A stretch of DNA of 64,000 bases from Flagellimonas amoyensis. Lineage in GTDB: Bacteria > Bacteroidota > Bacteroidia > Flavobacteriales > Flavobacteriaceae. Shown here one piece after another: positions 52,162-60,135 of the stretch. The stretch lies in the NCBI RefSeq assembly GCF_003058265.1, contig NZ_QBUK01000001.1, forward strand, positions 124,001 through 188,000, written 5' to 3'. The position numbers were made by a program, and so were the translations under genes. Below the pieces are notes generated by a model that did not search any database, was not told the DNA's origin, and saw only the letters and a list, made by a program, of their open reading frames with translations. The stretch's first letter is position 1. Each line of letters starts with the position of its first letter.

Positions 52162-52192
52162 CAAACTTGAATTCTAGAAGAAGTAGCAGTTT

Positions 52193-55100
52193 ATGAAGTT
52201 TGCGGAGTATAAGGGGTTGGATTTGCCCAAAGTATCGGAAGAAGTTCTGGACTTTTGGAAGGATAAACAGATTTTTGAAAAGAGTATTTCCACTAGGGAG
52301 GGCAAGGAAAGCTACGTCTTCTATGAAGGTCCCCCATCTGCAAATGGCATGCCCGGTATCCACCACGTGATGGCCCGGACCATCAAGGATATTTTCCCAA
52401 GATACAAGACCATGAAGGGCTTTCAGGTGAAGCGAAAGGCCGGTTGGGACACCCATGGACTACCGATAGAGATAGGTGTGGAGAAGGAACTCGGCATCAC
52501 CAAGGAAGATATCGGCAAGAAAATATCGGTAGAGGAGTACAATGCCGCTTGTAAAAAAGCGGTGATGCGCTACACGGATGTTTGGAACGAAATGACCGAA
52601 AAAATTGGCTACTGGGTGGATATGGATGATCCGTACATCACCTACAAGCCCAAGTACATGGAATCCGTTTGGTGGTTGCTGAAGCAGATCTACGATAAAG
52701 GACTTCTATATAAAGGATACACCATACAGCCATACTCGCCTAAGGCGGGCACAGGGTTGAGCTCGCACGAGCTAAACCAACCAGGCACCTATCAAGATGT
52801 GACGGATACCACGGTAACGGCACAGTTCAAAGCCAAAAAAGAATCGCTTCCCGATTTTCTGAAAAATGTTGAGGGTGATGTCCATTTCTTGGCGTGGACG
52901 ACCACCCCTTGGACTCTTCCTTCCAACACCGCCTTGACCGTTGGGCCAAAAATTGAATACGTATTGGTGAAAACCTTCAACCAATATACCTTCGAACCCA
53001 TTCAAGTGATACTGGCCAAGAATCTGGTCAGCTATAATTTTTCGGGAAAGTTTGCCAAGGTCGAGACCGCAGAAGAATTGTCCAATTTTAAAGAAGGGGG
53101 CAAAAAAATCCCATATTGGGTAGGCCAGAGCTGTTTGGGAAAAGATTTGGTCGGAATCCGCTATGAGCAGCTTCTTCCATATGTGTTGCCCAACGACAAC
53201 CCCGAAAATGCCTTTAGGGTCATTGCTGGGGATTTTGTGACCACGGAAGATGGTACCGGAATCGTGCACACGGCTCCCACCTTTGGTGCGGACGATGCCC
53301 TGGTGGCCAAACAGGCCGAGCCAGAGGTCCCGCCCATGCTTGTAAAAGATGAGAACGACAACTTGGTGCCCTTGGTGGACCTACAGGGACGGTTCCGTCC
53401 GGAAATGGGCGAATTGGCAGGGAAATATGTCAAAAACGAATATTATGACGATGGCCAGGCCCCCGAAAAATCGGTGGATGTCGAGATTGCCATCAAACTA
53501 AAGGAAGAGAACAAGGCCTTCAAGGTGGAAAAATATGTCCACAGTTATCCAAACTGCTGGCGAACCGATAAACCCATATTGTACTATCCGCTGAATTCAT
53601 GGTTCATCAAGGTGACCGATGTGAAGGATCGGATGTTCGAGCTCAACCAGACCATCAACTGGAAGCCAAAGGCAACCGGCGAAGGTCGTTTTGGCAACTG
53701 GTTGGCCAATGCCAACGATTGGAACCTTTCCCGATCCAGGTATTGGGGGATTCCATTGCCCATCTGGAGAACGGACGATGGGAAGGAAGAACTGATCATT
53801 GGTTCTGTGGAAGAGCTGAAGGCCGAAATGGCCAAGGCCGTTGAAGCGGGGGTCCTGGAAAAAGATGTGTTTGCCGAATTTGTGGTGGGCGACATGAGCG
53901 AGGACAATTACGACAAGATCGACCTGCACAAAAATATTGTGGATGGCATCACCTTGGTATCGCCAAGTGGCCAGCCCATGAAAAGGGAGTCGGACCTTAT
54001 CGATGTTTGGTTCGATAGTGGTTCCATGCCCTATGCGCAATGGCACTATCCTTTTGAAAACAAAGAATTGATCGATGATGGGGTTGCCTTTCCGGCCAAT
54101 TTCATCGCCGAAGGAGTGGACCAGACCCGCGGATGGTTCTATACCCTCCATGCCATTGCCACTATGGTGTTTGATGGCATCGCTTATCAAAATGTGGTCT
54201 CCAACGGATTGGTGCTCGACAAGGAAGGTAAAAAAATGTCCAAGCGTTTGGGCAATGCAGTAGATCCCTTTGAGGTCTTGCCAGAGCACGGACCCGATGC
54301 CACCCGCTGGTACATGATCTCCAATGCCAACCCTTGGGACAACCTTAAATTTGATATTGAAGGCGTGGTCGAGGTAAAGCGAAAGTTCTTCGGAACGCTC
54401 TACAACACCTATTCCTTTATGGCGCTCTATGCCAATATTGATGGGTTCAGCTATGCTGAGGCGGATATCCCCTTGAAGGACAGACCGGAAATAGACCAAT
54501 GGATCTTGTCCGAGCTGCACACCTTGATCCAAAATGTGGATGAGGCCTATGAAGATTATGAAGCGACCAGGGCTTCACGGATGATTTCGGATTTTGTGCA
54601 GGAAAACCTGAGCAACTGGTATGTGCGTCTGTGCAGGAGAAGGTTCTGGAAAGGCGATTATGGACAGGACAAGATTTCTGCGTACCAGACCCTGTATACC
54701 TGTTTGGTGACCGTGGCCAAGCTTTCCGCACCAGTGGCGCCTTTCTTTATGGATCGATTGTACAAAGATCTGGATGCCGTCACTGGCAAGGATGGTTTTG
54801 AAAGTGTGCATTTGGCAGGGTTCCCAACTTATGATGCTTCCATGGTGAACGAAAAATTGGAGCGCAAGATGCAGTTGGCACAAAAAATATCCTCTTTGGT
54901 GCTTTCCATCCGTCAGAAGGAAAAGATAAAAGTGCGCCAACCCCTGCAAAAGATCATGATCCCAATCTTGAACGCAGAACAGAAAAAGGACATCGAGGCG
55001 GTGTCCGGGTTGATCAAATCCGAGGTGAACGTAAAGGAAATCCAATTGTTGGACGATGCATCGGGCATCTTGGTAAAGCAGATAAAACCCAATTTCAAGG

Positions 55101-55594
55101 TTTTGGGCCCGAAATTTGGCAAGGATATGAAGGCCATCGCGGGGGCAGTGAACGAATTGGGCCAAGAGGATATCCAAAAAATGGAACAAGAAGGAGAATT
55201 AACACTCCAATTGCAAAATAAAACCGTTAATTTACAGTTAGCCGATGTAGAGATCAGCTCCCAGGATATCGAAGGGTGGCTGGTGGCCAGTTCAGGCCCG
55301 CTTACAGTGGCACTGGATGTTACGATCGATGAGGCCCTTAAAAAAGAAGGGATCGCAAGGGAATTGGTCAACAGGATCCAGAACATCCGAAAGGATTCCG
55401 GATTTGAAGTGACCGACAAGATCGACATTAAAATATTGAAGGACGGCCTTGTGGAAAATGCGGTTTCCAGTAATGAGGAATACATCAAGACGGAGACCTT
55501 GACCGCAGTGCTCAACTTTGAGGAAAAATTGGATGAAGGTATAGCGATTGCCTTCGACGAAGTGAATACAAAATTGTTTATTCAAAAGCATTAG
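52193..55594 (+). CDS. ileS: isoleucyl-tRNA synthetase
   Basis: The 1133-residue class I synthetase has the HIGH-type motif in PPSANGMPGIHH (47-58), the KMSKR loop at 681-685, an editing domain between them (TPWTLPSNTAL) and a long C-terminal anticodon-binding region. The length and the missing C-terminal zinc finger fit the eukaryote-like IleS type, which is frequently mupirocin-resistant. That property is known for the type and is not visible here. The gene is followed after two bases by the DksA-like gene, then lspA. Confidence 0.97.
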   Translation: MKFAEYKGLDLPKVSEEVLDFWKDKQIFEKSISTREGKESYVFYEGPPSANGMPGIHHVMARTIKDIFPRYKTMKGFQVKRKAGWDTHGLPIEIGVEKELGITKEDIGKKISVEEYNAACKKAVMRYTDVWNEMTEKIGYWVDMDDPYITYKPKYMESVWWLLKQIYDKGLLYKGYTIQPYSPKAGTGLSSHELNQPGTYQDVTDTTVTAQFKAKKESLPDFLKNVEGDVHFLAWTTTPWTLPSNTALTVGPKIEYVLVKTFNQYTFEPIQVILAKNLVSYNFSGKFAKVETAEELSNFKEGGKKIPYWVGQSCLGKDLVGIRYEQLLPYVLPNDNPENAFRVIAGDFVTTEDGTGIVHTAPTFGADDALVAKQAEPEVPPMLVKDENDNLVPLVDLQGRFRPEMGELAGKYVKNEYYDDGQAPEKSVDVEIAIKLKEENKAFKVEKYVHSYPNCWRTDKPILYYPLNSWFIKVTDVKDRMFELNQTINWKPKATGEGRFGNWLANANDWNLSRSRYWGIPLPIWRTDDGKEELIIGSVEELKAEMAKAVEAGVLEKDVFAEFVVGDMSEDNYDKIDLHKNIVDGITLVSPSGQPMKRESDLIDVWFDSGSMPYAQWHYPFENKELIDDGVAFPANFIAEGVDQTRGWFYTLHAIATMVFDGIAYQNVVSNGLVLDKEGKKMSKRLGNAVDPFEVLPEHGPDATRWYMISNANPWDNLKFDIEGVVEVKRKFFGTLYNTYSFMALYANIDGFSYAEADIPLKDRPEIDQWILSELHTLIQNVDEAYEDYEATRASRMISDFVQENLSNWYVRLCRRRFWKGDYGQDKISAYQTLYTCLVTVAKLSAPVAPFFMDRLYKDLDAVTGKDGFESVHLAGFPTYDASMVNEKLERKMQLAQKISSLVLSIRQKEKIKVRQPLQKIMIPILNAEQKKDIEAVSGLIKSEVNVKEIQLLDDASGILVKQIKPNFKVLGPKFGKDMKAIAGAVNELGQEDIQKMEQEGELTLQLQNKTVNLQLADVEISSQDIEGWLVASSGPLTVALDVTIDEALKKEGIARELVNRIQNIRKDSGFEVTDKIDIKILKDGLVENAVSSNEEYIKTETLTAVLNFEEKLDEGIAIAFDEVNTKLFIQKH

Positions 55595-55596
55595 AC

Positions 55597-55980
55597 ATGG
55601 CAGAAGATTTAAAAGTAAGATACTCCGACAAGGACCTGGAGGAATTCAGGACCTTGATCGAGGAAAAAATGGAAAAGGCAAAAAGCCACCTGGAACTTTT
55701 GAAGAGTTCCTATATGAACGATGGTAACAACGGTACGGATGATACGTCACCAACCTTCAAGGCTTTTGAGGAAGGTTCGGAGACCATGTCCAAGGAAGCC
55801 AATACACAGTTGGCCATCCGTCAGGAGAAATTTATCCGCGACCTGAAGAACGCACTTATGCGTATCGAGAACAAGACCTATGGTATCTGCCGTGTTACCG
55901 GAAAGCTCATCAACAAGGAACGGTTGAAGCTGGTCCCACATGCCACATTGAGCATCGAGGCGAAGAATATGCAAAAATAA
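55597..55980 (+). CDS. TraR/DksA family protein with degenerate zinc finger
   Basis: The 127-residue protein has the DksA arrangement: an N-terminal coiled coil (~10-92, with LRxAL-like KNALMRIENKTYG) and a C-terminal finger region (YGICRVTGKLINKERLKLVPHATLSI). Only one of the four zinc cysteines remains (C98), so it probably folds without zinc. DksA proteins bind RNA polymerase and modulate rRNA promoters with ppGpp. It starts two bases after ileS and ends in a hairpin terminator. Confidence 0.9.
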   Translation: MAEDLKVRYSDKDLEEFRTLIEEKMEKAKSHLELLKSSYMNDGNNGTDDTSPTFKAFEEGSETMSKEANTQLAIRQEKFIRDLKNALMRIENKTYGICRVTGKLINKERLKLVPHATLSIEAKNMQK

Positions 55981-55986
55981 TAAAAG

Positions 55987-56005
55987 CGCCCTAGGGCGTT
56001 TTTTG
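55987..56005 (+). terminator. intrinsic terminator after the DksA-like gene, abutting the next ATG
   Basis: The perfect palindrome CGCCCTAGGGCG is followed by TTTTTT, only a few bases after the DksA stop. The ATG of the next gene lies at 56009, so the T-tract occupies the place of its ribosome-binding site. Confidence 0.75.
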
Positions 56006-56008
56006 TTT

Positions 56009-56629
56009 ATGAAGACCTTGTTGTTTTTACCGGCCCTCTTTTTCCTTGTACACCTACACGGACAAAAATTGGTAAAAAAAGCATTCATCGGACCCAGGAC
56101 CGAGTCCATCCAGATAGATGCCCAATATTGCTATCGGATAGACCTTGCCACTTCGCCGACCGATGAGGTGCAGGTATCCGCGAGCATCGAGGGCGAGTAT
56201 GCCAAAGATCTGTTGGTGTCCATTGAGGAAGAAGGTACAACAGTGTTGGTCAGCGCAGGGTTCCAGCCTATTTTCATCAACCCCAACGACAAGCTCAGTG
56301 CCCACAAAGTGGTTTCCATAGCGTTGCAGATCAGTGTGCCAGAATACAAGGAGGTCTCCATTTTTGGAACGAACAGCAATGTGAATGCTTCTGGCAAGTA
56401 TGAAAACCTGCACATCACCCTTTCCGATGGGATATGTACTTTGGAGAACGTTTCCGAAACGGTTGAGGTGGCCACCCAAAAGGGGGATATATGGCTCTCT
56501 GCGCCCAGCGGGCACATTCTGGCCGAAAGTACCTACGGGAAGGTGGACCAGGAAACCATCCCCTTCGGGGACAACCAATTTATACTGAAGACGGTGGAAG
56601 GGCAAATCCATCTCAAGAAAACAAAATAA
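56009..56629 (+). CDS. exported beta-helix (DUF2807/GIN-like) protein
   Basis: The product of 206 residues has a signal peptide (FLPALFFLVHLHGQ) and a body of short beta repeats (YKEVSIFGTNSNVNASGKYENLHITLSDGICTLENVSE in parts), the pattern of head-GIN/DUF2807 proteins found in Bacteroidota. The role is unknown, with possible adhesion. The ATG at 56009 lies right after a terminator, and the TTG at 56003 lies inside it, so translation initiation must be unusual or expression low. The lspA promoter begins seven bases after its stop. Confidence 0.8.
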   Translation: MKTLLFLPALFFLVHLHGQKLVKKAFIGPRTESIQIDAQYCYRIDLATSPTDEVQVSASIEGEYAKDLLVSIEEEGTTVLVSAGFQPIFINPNDKLSAHKVVSIALQISVPEYKEVSIFGTNSNVNASGKYENLHITLSDGICTLENVSETVEVATQKGDIWLSAPSGHILAESTYGKVDQETIPFGDNQFILKTVEGQIHLKKTK

Positions 56630-56635
56630 TATCCA

Positions 56636-56643
56636 TATTTTTG
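56636..56643 (+). promoter_or_regulatory. -7 promoter element TATTTTTG for lspA
   Basis: This is an exact TAnnTTTG match, 20 bases upstream of the lspA ATG, giving a short leader. It shows lspA can be expressed apart from ileS despite their proximity. Confidence 0.6.
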
Positions 56644-56662
56644 CAACCTCTTTAGTAAAAGC

Positions 56663-57313
56663 ATGAGTTTAAAGAAATCCCTGTTGATCATTGTTCTGAT
56701 TTTGCTCGTTGACCAGATAAGCAAAGTCTATATCAAGACCAGTTTTATTTTGGGGGAGTCCCATGATGTCTTCGGTTGGTTCAAGATACTTTTCATAGAG
56801 AATGAAGGTGCGGCTTGGGGGACCAAGTTGAGCGACCTTCTGCCCATTTCGGAACCTGCAGGAAAACTGGTGCTGACCATTTTTAGGATTTTTGCCGTGC
56901 TGGGCATTGGCTATTGGCTTTGGGACATTGTGAAAAAGCAATCCCCAAAAACCTTGATCTTGGCCGTTTCACTGATTTTTGCCGGTGCGGTGGGCAATAT
57001 CATCGACTCAGTTTTTTACGGGTTGATCTTTGATCATAGCAATGGACAAGTAGCCACTCTTTTTTCCGATAATCCTTATGGCAGCCTGTTCCATGGCAAA
57101 GTGGTGGACATGCTCTATTTCCCCTTGATAGATACTACATGGCCCGATTGGGTCCCTTCAGTGGGGGGCAATCGTTTCCGGTTCTTTGAACCTGTGTTCA
57201 ATATTGCGGATACGGCCATCAGTACAGGAGTGGGTATTTTGATTGTTTTCAACAAGAAGGCTTTCCCGAAGCAAGCGGAAAAAAAGGAAGAGGTCGTCGA
57301 TCAGAATGCATAG
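56663..57313 (+). CDS. lspA: lipoprotein signal peptidase (LspA)
   Basis: The 216-residue membrane aspartic protease has the catalytic Asp motifs in GNIIDSVFYG and FNIADTAISTGVG, with four membrane helices and the conserved LVDQISKVYI start and ENEGAAWG. It is longer than the E. coli enzyme (164) because of an insertion between helices 3 and 4, as usual in Flavobacteriia. Acting on the many lipoproteins of this window, it removes the signal after lipid attachment. Its 3' end overlaps the convergent cyclo-ligase gene by 13 bases. Confidence 0.95.
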   Translation: MSLKKSLLIIVLILLVDQISKVYIKTSFILGESHDVFGWFKILFIENEGAAWGTKLSDLLPISEPAGKLVLTIFRIFAVLGIGYWLWDIVKKQSPKTLILAVSLIFAGAVGNIIDSVFYGLIFDHSNGQVATLFSDNPYGSLFHGKVVDMLYFPLIDTTWPDWVPSVGGNRFRFFEPVFNIADTAISTGVGILIVFNKKAFPKQAEKKEEVVDQNA

Positions 57314-57864
57314 ACCTTTTCTTGGGTAATGCAGTAATCCAGTTTCACATCATTTTCATCCACATCGGTTATAGGCTCTGCTTCGGCCCCAAAAAAAGAT
57401 AGTCCAATTTTGAGGGTGTCTTCCCCGCATTTGCCCAAGAAAATGTCATAAAACCCTTTTCCATAGCCCACTCGGTTGCCCATTTCATCAAATGCCAAGA
57501 GGGGGATAAAGACCACATCTATTTTATCTTCGGGCACCACTATGCCGTCCACGGGTTCTGGAATGCCCCATTTGTTTTTTTTGAAGGCAGTCCCATCGGT
57601 CAATAGATAATTGTCCATGGAACTATCACCGCTCACCTTGGGGACAACAACGTGTTTGTCCTTCCCTTGTAGCAGTGTGATGATGGGGAGGGTGTCCACT
57701 TCGTTCTGCTCCTCTATGCTCAAAAAGATATGGTAATAAAAAAAATCCCAGATTGGGATTTGGAGTACATGATTTGCTAAAATCAAACTGAAATCTGAAG
57801 CTTGTGATGGACTGATTCCCGCTCTCAGATTTCTGTATTTTTTTCTTAGTTCATGTTTCAACAT
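57301..57864 (-). CDS. 5-formyltetrahydrofolate cyclo-ligase
   Basis: The 187-residue enzyme converts 5-formyl-THF to methenyl-THF with ATP. It has the N-terminal KHELRKKYRNLRAGI helix, the middle VVVPKVSGD and the hallmark FDEMGNRVGYGKGFYDIFLGKCG (substrate loop). The C-terminus is VKLDYCITQEKVYAF. Length is typical. It overlaps the end of the convergent lspA by 13 bases. Confidence 0.95.
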   Translation of the reverse strand: MLKHELRKKYRNLRAGISPSQASDFSLILANHVLQIPIWDFFYYHIFLSIEEQNEVDTLPIITLLQGKDKHVVVPKVSGDSSMDNYLLTDGTAFKKNKWGIPEPVDGIVVPEDKIDVVFIPLLAFDEMGNRVGYGKGFYDIFLGKCGEDTLKIGLSFFGAEAEPITDVDENDVKLDYCITQEKVYAF

Positions 57865-57908
57865 CTAAGTGTTGAAGATTTAGGGGTTATTCTGGGGGCA
57901 CATTGGTC

Positions 57909-58001
57909 TTATTCTCCCTTACTTGCTGAAACGGAGAAGAATATCTTGAAGAAAAGCATCAAGATCAAGTACATTCCCAAAACGATTACATAGTTTTCCA
58001 T
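57909..58001 (-). CDS. predicted 30-residue single-helix membrane microprotein
   Basis: The reading frame from ATG 58001 to TAA 57909 encodes MENYVIVLG followed by a hydrophobic helix with a single Lys (YLILMLFFKIFFS) and a polar VSASKGE tail. It is one membrane segment of about 20 residues. TACATTTA, one base from the -7 consensus, lies ~20 bases upstream. Nothing else occupies this 470-base gap. It could be chance; conservation in related genomes would decide. Confidence 0.4.
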   Translation of the reverse strand: MENYVIVLGMYLILMLFFKIFFSVSASKGE

Positions 58002-58293
58002 AGGATTGTATTTATACTGTTAAATGTAGGTAAAAGAATTTTAAAACCCACCACGAAATGCACTTTTTATCGGTGAAATACACCATTTTTTGCAACAGTT
58101 TAACATTTTTTGATTTTCAACTATGGTTTTTCCACAGTTTTTTTATAGGAAAACCCCAGTTTTGAAGTTGCGTTTCCAAAATGGAAAGGAATTGGAATTG
58201 ATGTGGTTACCACTTCCATGGATCCAAACCGGGCAGATATCAATGCAAAAGGGCAAACAATCAAGTTTAACAGAAAACACTGTAATTAAAATA
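58002..58293. other. intergenic stretch without a gene
   Basis: The sequence between the microprotein frame and the uvrC promoter is AT-rich with several T-runs. I see no convincing open reading frame, terminator or RNA in it. Confidence 0.5.
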
Positions 58294-58301
58294 TAACTTT
58301 G
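58294..58301 (+). promoter_or_regulatory. -7 promoter element TAACTTTG for uvrC
   Basis: This is an exact TAnnTTTG match 38 bases before the uvrC ATG. A clear -33 TTG was not found. Confidence 0.55.
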
Positions 58302-58338
58302 TTGTAAAGTCGAATAGGGTAATTTTTCCAAAAACCGT

Positions 58339-60129
58339 ATGTCCAACCCACCATCCATCAATGTACAGATAAGTACCTTGCCCGATAACCCCGGGGTGTA
58401 TCAGTTTTATGATGCTGCAGGGAAAATTTTATATGTGGGAAAGGCCAAGAACCTTAAAAAGAGGGTGTCGTCCTATTTCAACAAGAAACAGGAATATGGG
58501 AAGACCCGAGTATTGGTGAAGAAAATCCATACCATAAAACATATTGTGGTCTCCACGGAGTCGGATGCCCTTTTGTTGGAGAACAACTTGATCAAAAAAT
58601 TGTTGCCACGCTACAATGTGCTGCTCAAGGATGACAAATCCTACCCGTGGATCTGCATAAAGAATGAACGTTTCCCAAGGATTTTCCCAACGCGGAAACT
58701 CATCAAGGACGGTTCGGAATATTATGGCCCCTACACCAGCATGAAAACGGTACGGACCCTTTTGGAGCTCGTGAAGAGCCTTTACCCCCTCCGGACCTGC
58801 AACTATGACCTTTCCGAGGAAAAAATTGATGCTGGTAAGTACAAGGTGTGTCTGGAATATCATCTGGGCAACTGTTTGGGCCCATGTGAAGGGCTTCAGG
58901 AGGAGAAAGAATATAGCGCACAGATAGAGGACATCCGGCAGATCATAAAGGGGAATCTGAAAAGTTCCCTGCAATCGTTCCGGCAGCAGATGATGGAACT
59001 GGCCGACAAAATGGAATTTGAAAAGGCGCAGCGGGTAAAGGACAAAATAGACATTCTGGAAAACTACCAGGCGAAGTCCACGGTGGTGAACCCCAAGATC
59101 AACAATGTGGATGTCTTTTCCATCATTTCGGATGAGACCCATGCCTATGTGAATTTCTTGCAGTTGTCGCATGGGGCCATCATTAGGTCGCACACCTTGG
59201 AGATCAAAAAGAAACTGGAAGAGACCGATGAGGAACTCCTCCAATTGGCCATCACGGAGATAAGGCAACGATTCCATTCCCGTACGAAGGAAATCTACCT
59301 GCCGTTCCCTGTCACAGTAGAGGAAGATATAAAGGTCACTCTGCCCAAATTGGGCGATAAGCGTAGGATTTTGGAACTGTCGGAGCGCAATGCGCGTTTT
59401 TACAGGCAGGACAAGATGAAACAGATCAAGATCACCGATCCGGACAGGCATACCAAAAGGATCATGGCCCAGATGAAGGCCGACCTCCGACTTTCGGTGG
59501 AACCCACCCATATTGAATGTTTTGACAACTCCAACATCCAGGGAAGCAACCCTGTTGCCGCCTGTGTTGTCTTTAAGGACGGAAAGCCGTCCAAGAAGGA
59601 CTATAGGCACTTCAACATTAAGACCGTGGAGGGTCCTGACGATTTTGCAAGTATGGAAGAAGTGGTTTTCAGAAGATACAAAAGGTTGCTGAACGAAGAT
59701 GAGCCCCTGCCCCAACTGATCGTGATCGATGGAGGCAAAGGGCAGTTGTCGTCGGCCCTGAAGAGTTTGGAAGCCTTGGACCTTCGTGGGAAGATAGCCA
59801 TCATCGGTATCGCCAAAAGACTGGAGGAAATCTATTTCCCAGAAGACCCCGTACCTTTATATCTGGACAAGAGGTCGGAATCATTGAAGATCATCCAGCA
59901 ATTGCGGAACGAGGCCCATAGGTTTGGCATCACGCACCACAGGAACAAGCGGAGCAAGGGAGCCATAGGCACGGAGCTGGTAGGTATTGAGGGCATTGGG
60001 GAGAAAACGGCGGAGCAACTGTTGAAGAGCTTCAAGTCCGTAAAGCGCATCAAGGAAGCTTCCGTGGAGAGCCTTGCGGAATCCGTGGGGATGGCGAAGG
60101 CAAAAAAAATTTATAAATCCTTTCATTAG
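58339..60129 (+). CDS. uvrC: excinuclease ABC subunit C
   Basis: The 596-residue nuclease has an N-terminal GIY-YIG domain (NPGVYQFYDAAGKILYVGKAKNLKKRV in parts, residues ~16-42). A central UVR helix motif (DKMEFEKAQRVKDKI) follows, then the RNase H-like endonuclease domain with IECFDNSNIQGSNPVAACVVF and VIDGGKGQL, and C-terminal helix-hairpin-helix repeats (VGIEGIGEKTAEQLL, KRIKEASVESLAESVGM). It makes both incisions in nucleotide excision repair. The patatin gene follows after six bases. Confidence 0.97.
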   Translation: MSNPPSINVQISTLPDNPGVYQFYDAAGKILYVGKAKNLKKRVSSYFNKKQEYGKTRVLVKKIHTIKHIVVSTESDALLLENNLIKKLLPRYNVLLKDDKSYPWICIKNERFPRIFPTRKLIKDGSEYYGPYTSMKTVRTLLELVKSLYPLRTCNYDLSEEKIDAGKYKVCLEYHLGNCLGPCEGLQEEKEYSAQIEDIRQIIKGNLKSSLQSFRQQMMELADKMEFEKAQRVKDKIDILENYQAKSTVVNPKINNVDVFSIISDETHAYVNFLQLSHGAIIRSHTLEIKKKLEETDEELLQLAITEIRQRFHSRTKEIYLPFPVTVEEDIKVTLPKLGDKRRILELSERNARFYRQDKMKQIKITDPDRHTKRIMAQMKADLRLSVEPTHIECFDNSNIQGSNPVAACVVFKDGKPSKKDYRHFNIKTVEGPDDFASMEEVVFRRYKRLLNEDEPLPQLIVIDGGKGQLSSALKSLEALDLRGKIAIIGIAKRLEEIYFPEDPVPLYLDKRSESLKIIQQLRNEAHRFGITHHRNKRSKGAIGTELVGIEGIGEKTAEQLLKSFKSVKRIKEASVESLAESVGMAKAKKIYKSFH

Positions 60130-60135
60130 TGAACC

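Noticed and set aside
53597..54532. 311-residue minus-strand frame inside ileS
   Set aside because: Shadow of the IleS coding frame, with no recognisable motifs.
58429..59715. 428-residue minus-strand frame inside uvrC
   Set aside because: UvrC is certain on the + strand with all domains; the antisense frame shows no domain or start context.
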